Positions 63,879 through 64,000 of a DNA stretch of 64,000 bases are shown here, piece after piece. A program made the translations under genes and the position numbers. Location of the stretch: NCBI GenBank assembly GCA_964237235.1, contig CAXSGY010000001.1:310001-374000 (forward strand), given 5' to 3'. Source of the stretch: GCA-002050365 sp964237235 (lineage in GTDB: Bacteria > Acidobacteriota > Blastocatellia > Pyrinomonadales > Pyrinomonadaceae). Position 1 is the stretch's first letter. Each line of letters opens with the position of its first letter. The notes below the pieces were generated by a model. It was not told the DNA's origin. It did no database searches and was given only the letters and a program-made list of their open reading frames with translations.

Positions 63879-64000
63879 ATGCCGGGAATTGATATTGACA
63901 TCGTCAGCGACGGACCGGACGACAGCGGTTCGCATCTAAGTCAAAGTGTATTGCAGGGACTGCGGGCTTCGCTGCCCAATGCAATCGTCGCTCGTAACGT
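63879..64000 (+). CDS. Start of an unidentified gene, cut by the right edge
   Basis: ATG 63879 follows GTGAGGT by eight bases. Forty residues are visible, MPGIDIDIVSDGPDDSGSH followed by LSQSVLQGLRASLPNAIVARN, and continue past the edge. The aspartate-rich start is acidic and lacks a signal peptide. I cannot assign it. Confidence 0.6.
   Translation, partial: MPGIDIDIVSDGPDDSGSHLSQSVLQGLRASLPNAIVARN

Overview
The window most likely comes from a Gram-negative member of the Acidobacteriota, probably Blastocatellia/Pyrinomonadaceae. The inference rests on gene content: two secreted VWFA-related proteins of the family expanded in Acidobacteria, a VIT/VWA/TonB-C fusion, several secreted lipoprotein-sorting-like proteins, lipoproteins with lipoboxes, a PilZ protein, and arginine synthesis through an acylornithine carbamoyltransferase. 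I see no rRNA, tRNA, CRISPR array, prophage or intact insertion sequence.

Layout. 1-9.9 kb: cut nitroreductase and Rrf2 regulator with matching operators, a saccharopine-dehydrogenase-like enzyme, PilZ, a secreted 3D-domain protein, a large VIT/VWA protein, an ABC exporter. 10-21.8 kb: SGNH hydrolase plus a PD-(D/E)XK-type protein, a cluster of secreted VWFA proteins, a PlsC acyltransferase, an M14 peptidase, UvsE. 21.8-34.2 kb: argH, argR, argG, argC and argD mixed with a GxxExxY gene, an unassigned P-loop protein, SGNH and GNAT proteins, a TMEM175 channel and a three-gene operon (DUF3419/BtaA-like, heme-oxygenase-like diiron protein, GNAT-like). 34.3-43.1 kb: PadR regulator, ammonium transporter facing a sigma54 activator, then thrC-thrA and thrB. 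43.3-49 kb: HAD phosphatase, DUF1016 nuclease, argF', two zinc-ribbon AIM24 proteins, argB. 49-64 kb: DUF6843 lipoprotein, a broken DUF3238 gene, SpoIID protein, J-domain protein, a remarkable S8 protease, a GGDEF/EAL protein, DUF4331, and a few small genes.

How it works together. The arg genes cover the route from N-acetylglutamate (argB, argC, argD) through carbamoylation of the acylated ornithine (argF') to argininosuccinate (argG) and arginine (argH). ArgR sits beside a 13-bp-arm palindrome that probably serves as its operator. No argA, argJ or argE is visible. The thr genes take aspartate to threonine, except that aspartate semialdehyde dehydrogenase is not in the window.

The strongest unusual signals are: (1) a secreted subtilisin whose N-terminal region looks like a ClpA/ClpB AAA+ module with its Walker motifs destroyed, ending in twelve LYxSDG-type hexapeptides; (2) two pervasive classes of short word repeats, heptamer tracts and three-copy 9-10-mer hairpins, found between genes and, for the heptamers, in frame inside thrA, thrC, an ABC exporter and the P-loop gene; (3) a GxxExxY gene bracketed by such repeats; (4) the DUF3419/diiron/GNAT operon as a possible undescribed pathway; and (5) a 131-bp double-palindrome element resembling a MITE. 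Start sites were chosen by domain starts, signal peptides and ribosome binding sites; many genes lack a clear Shine-Dalgarno sequence.
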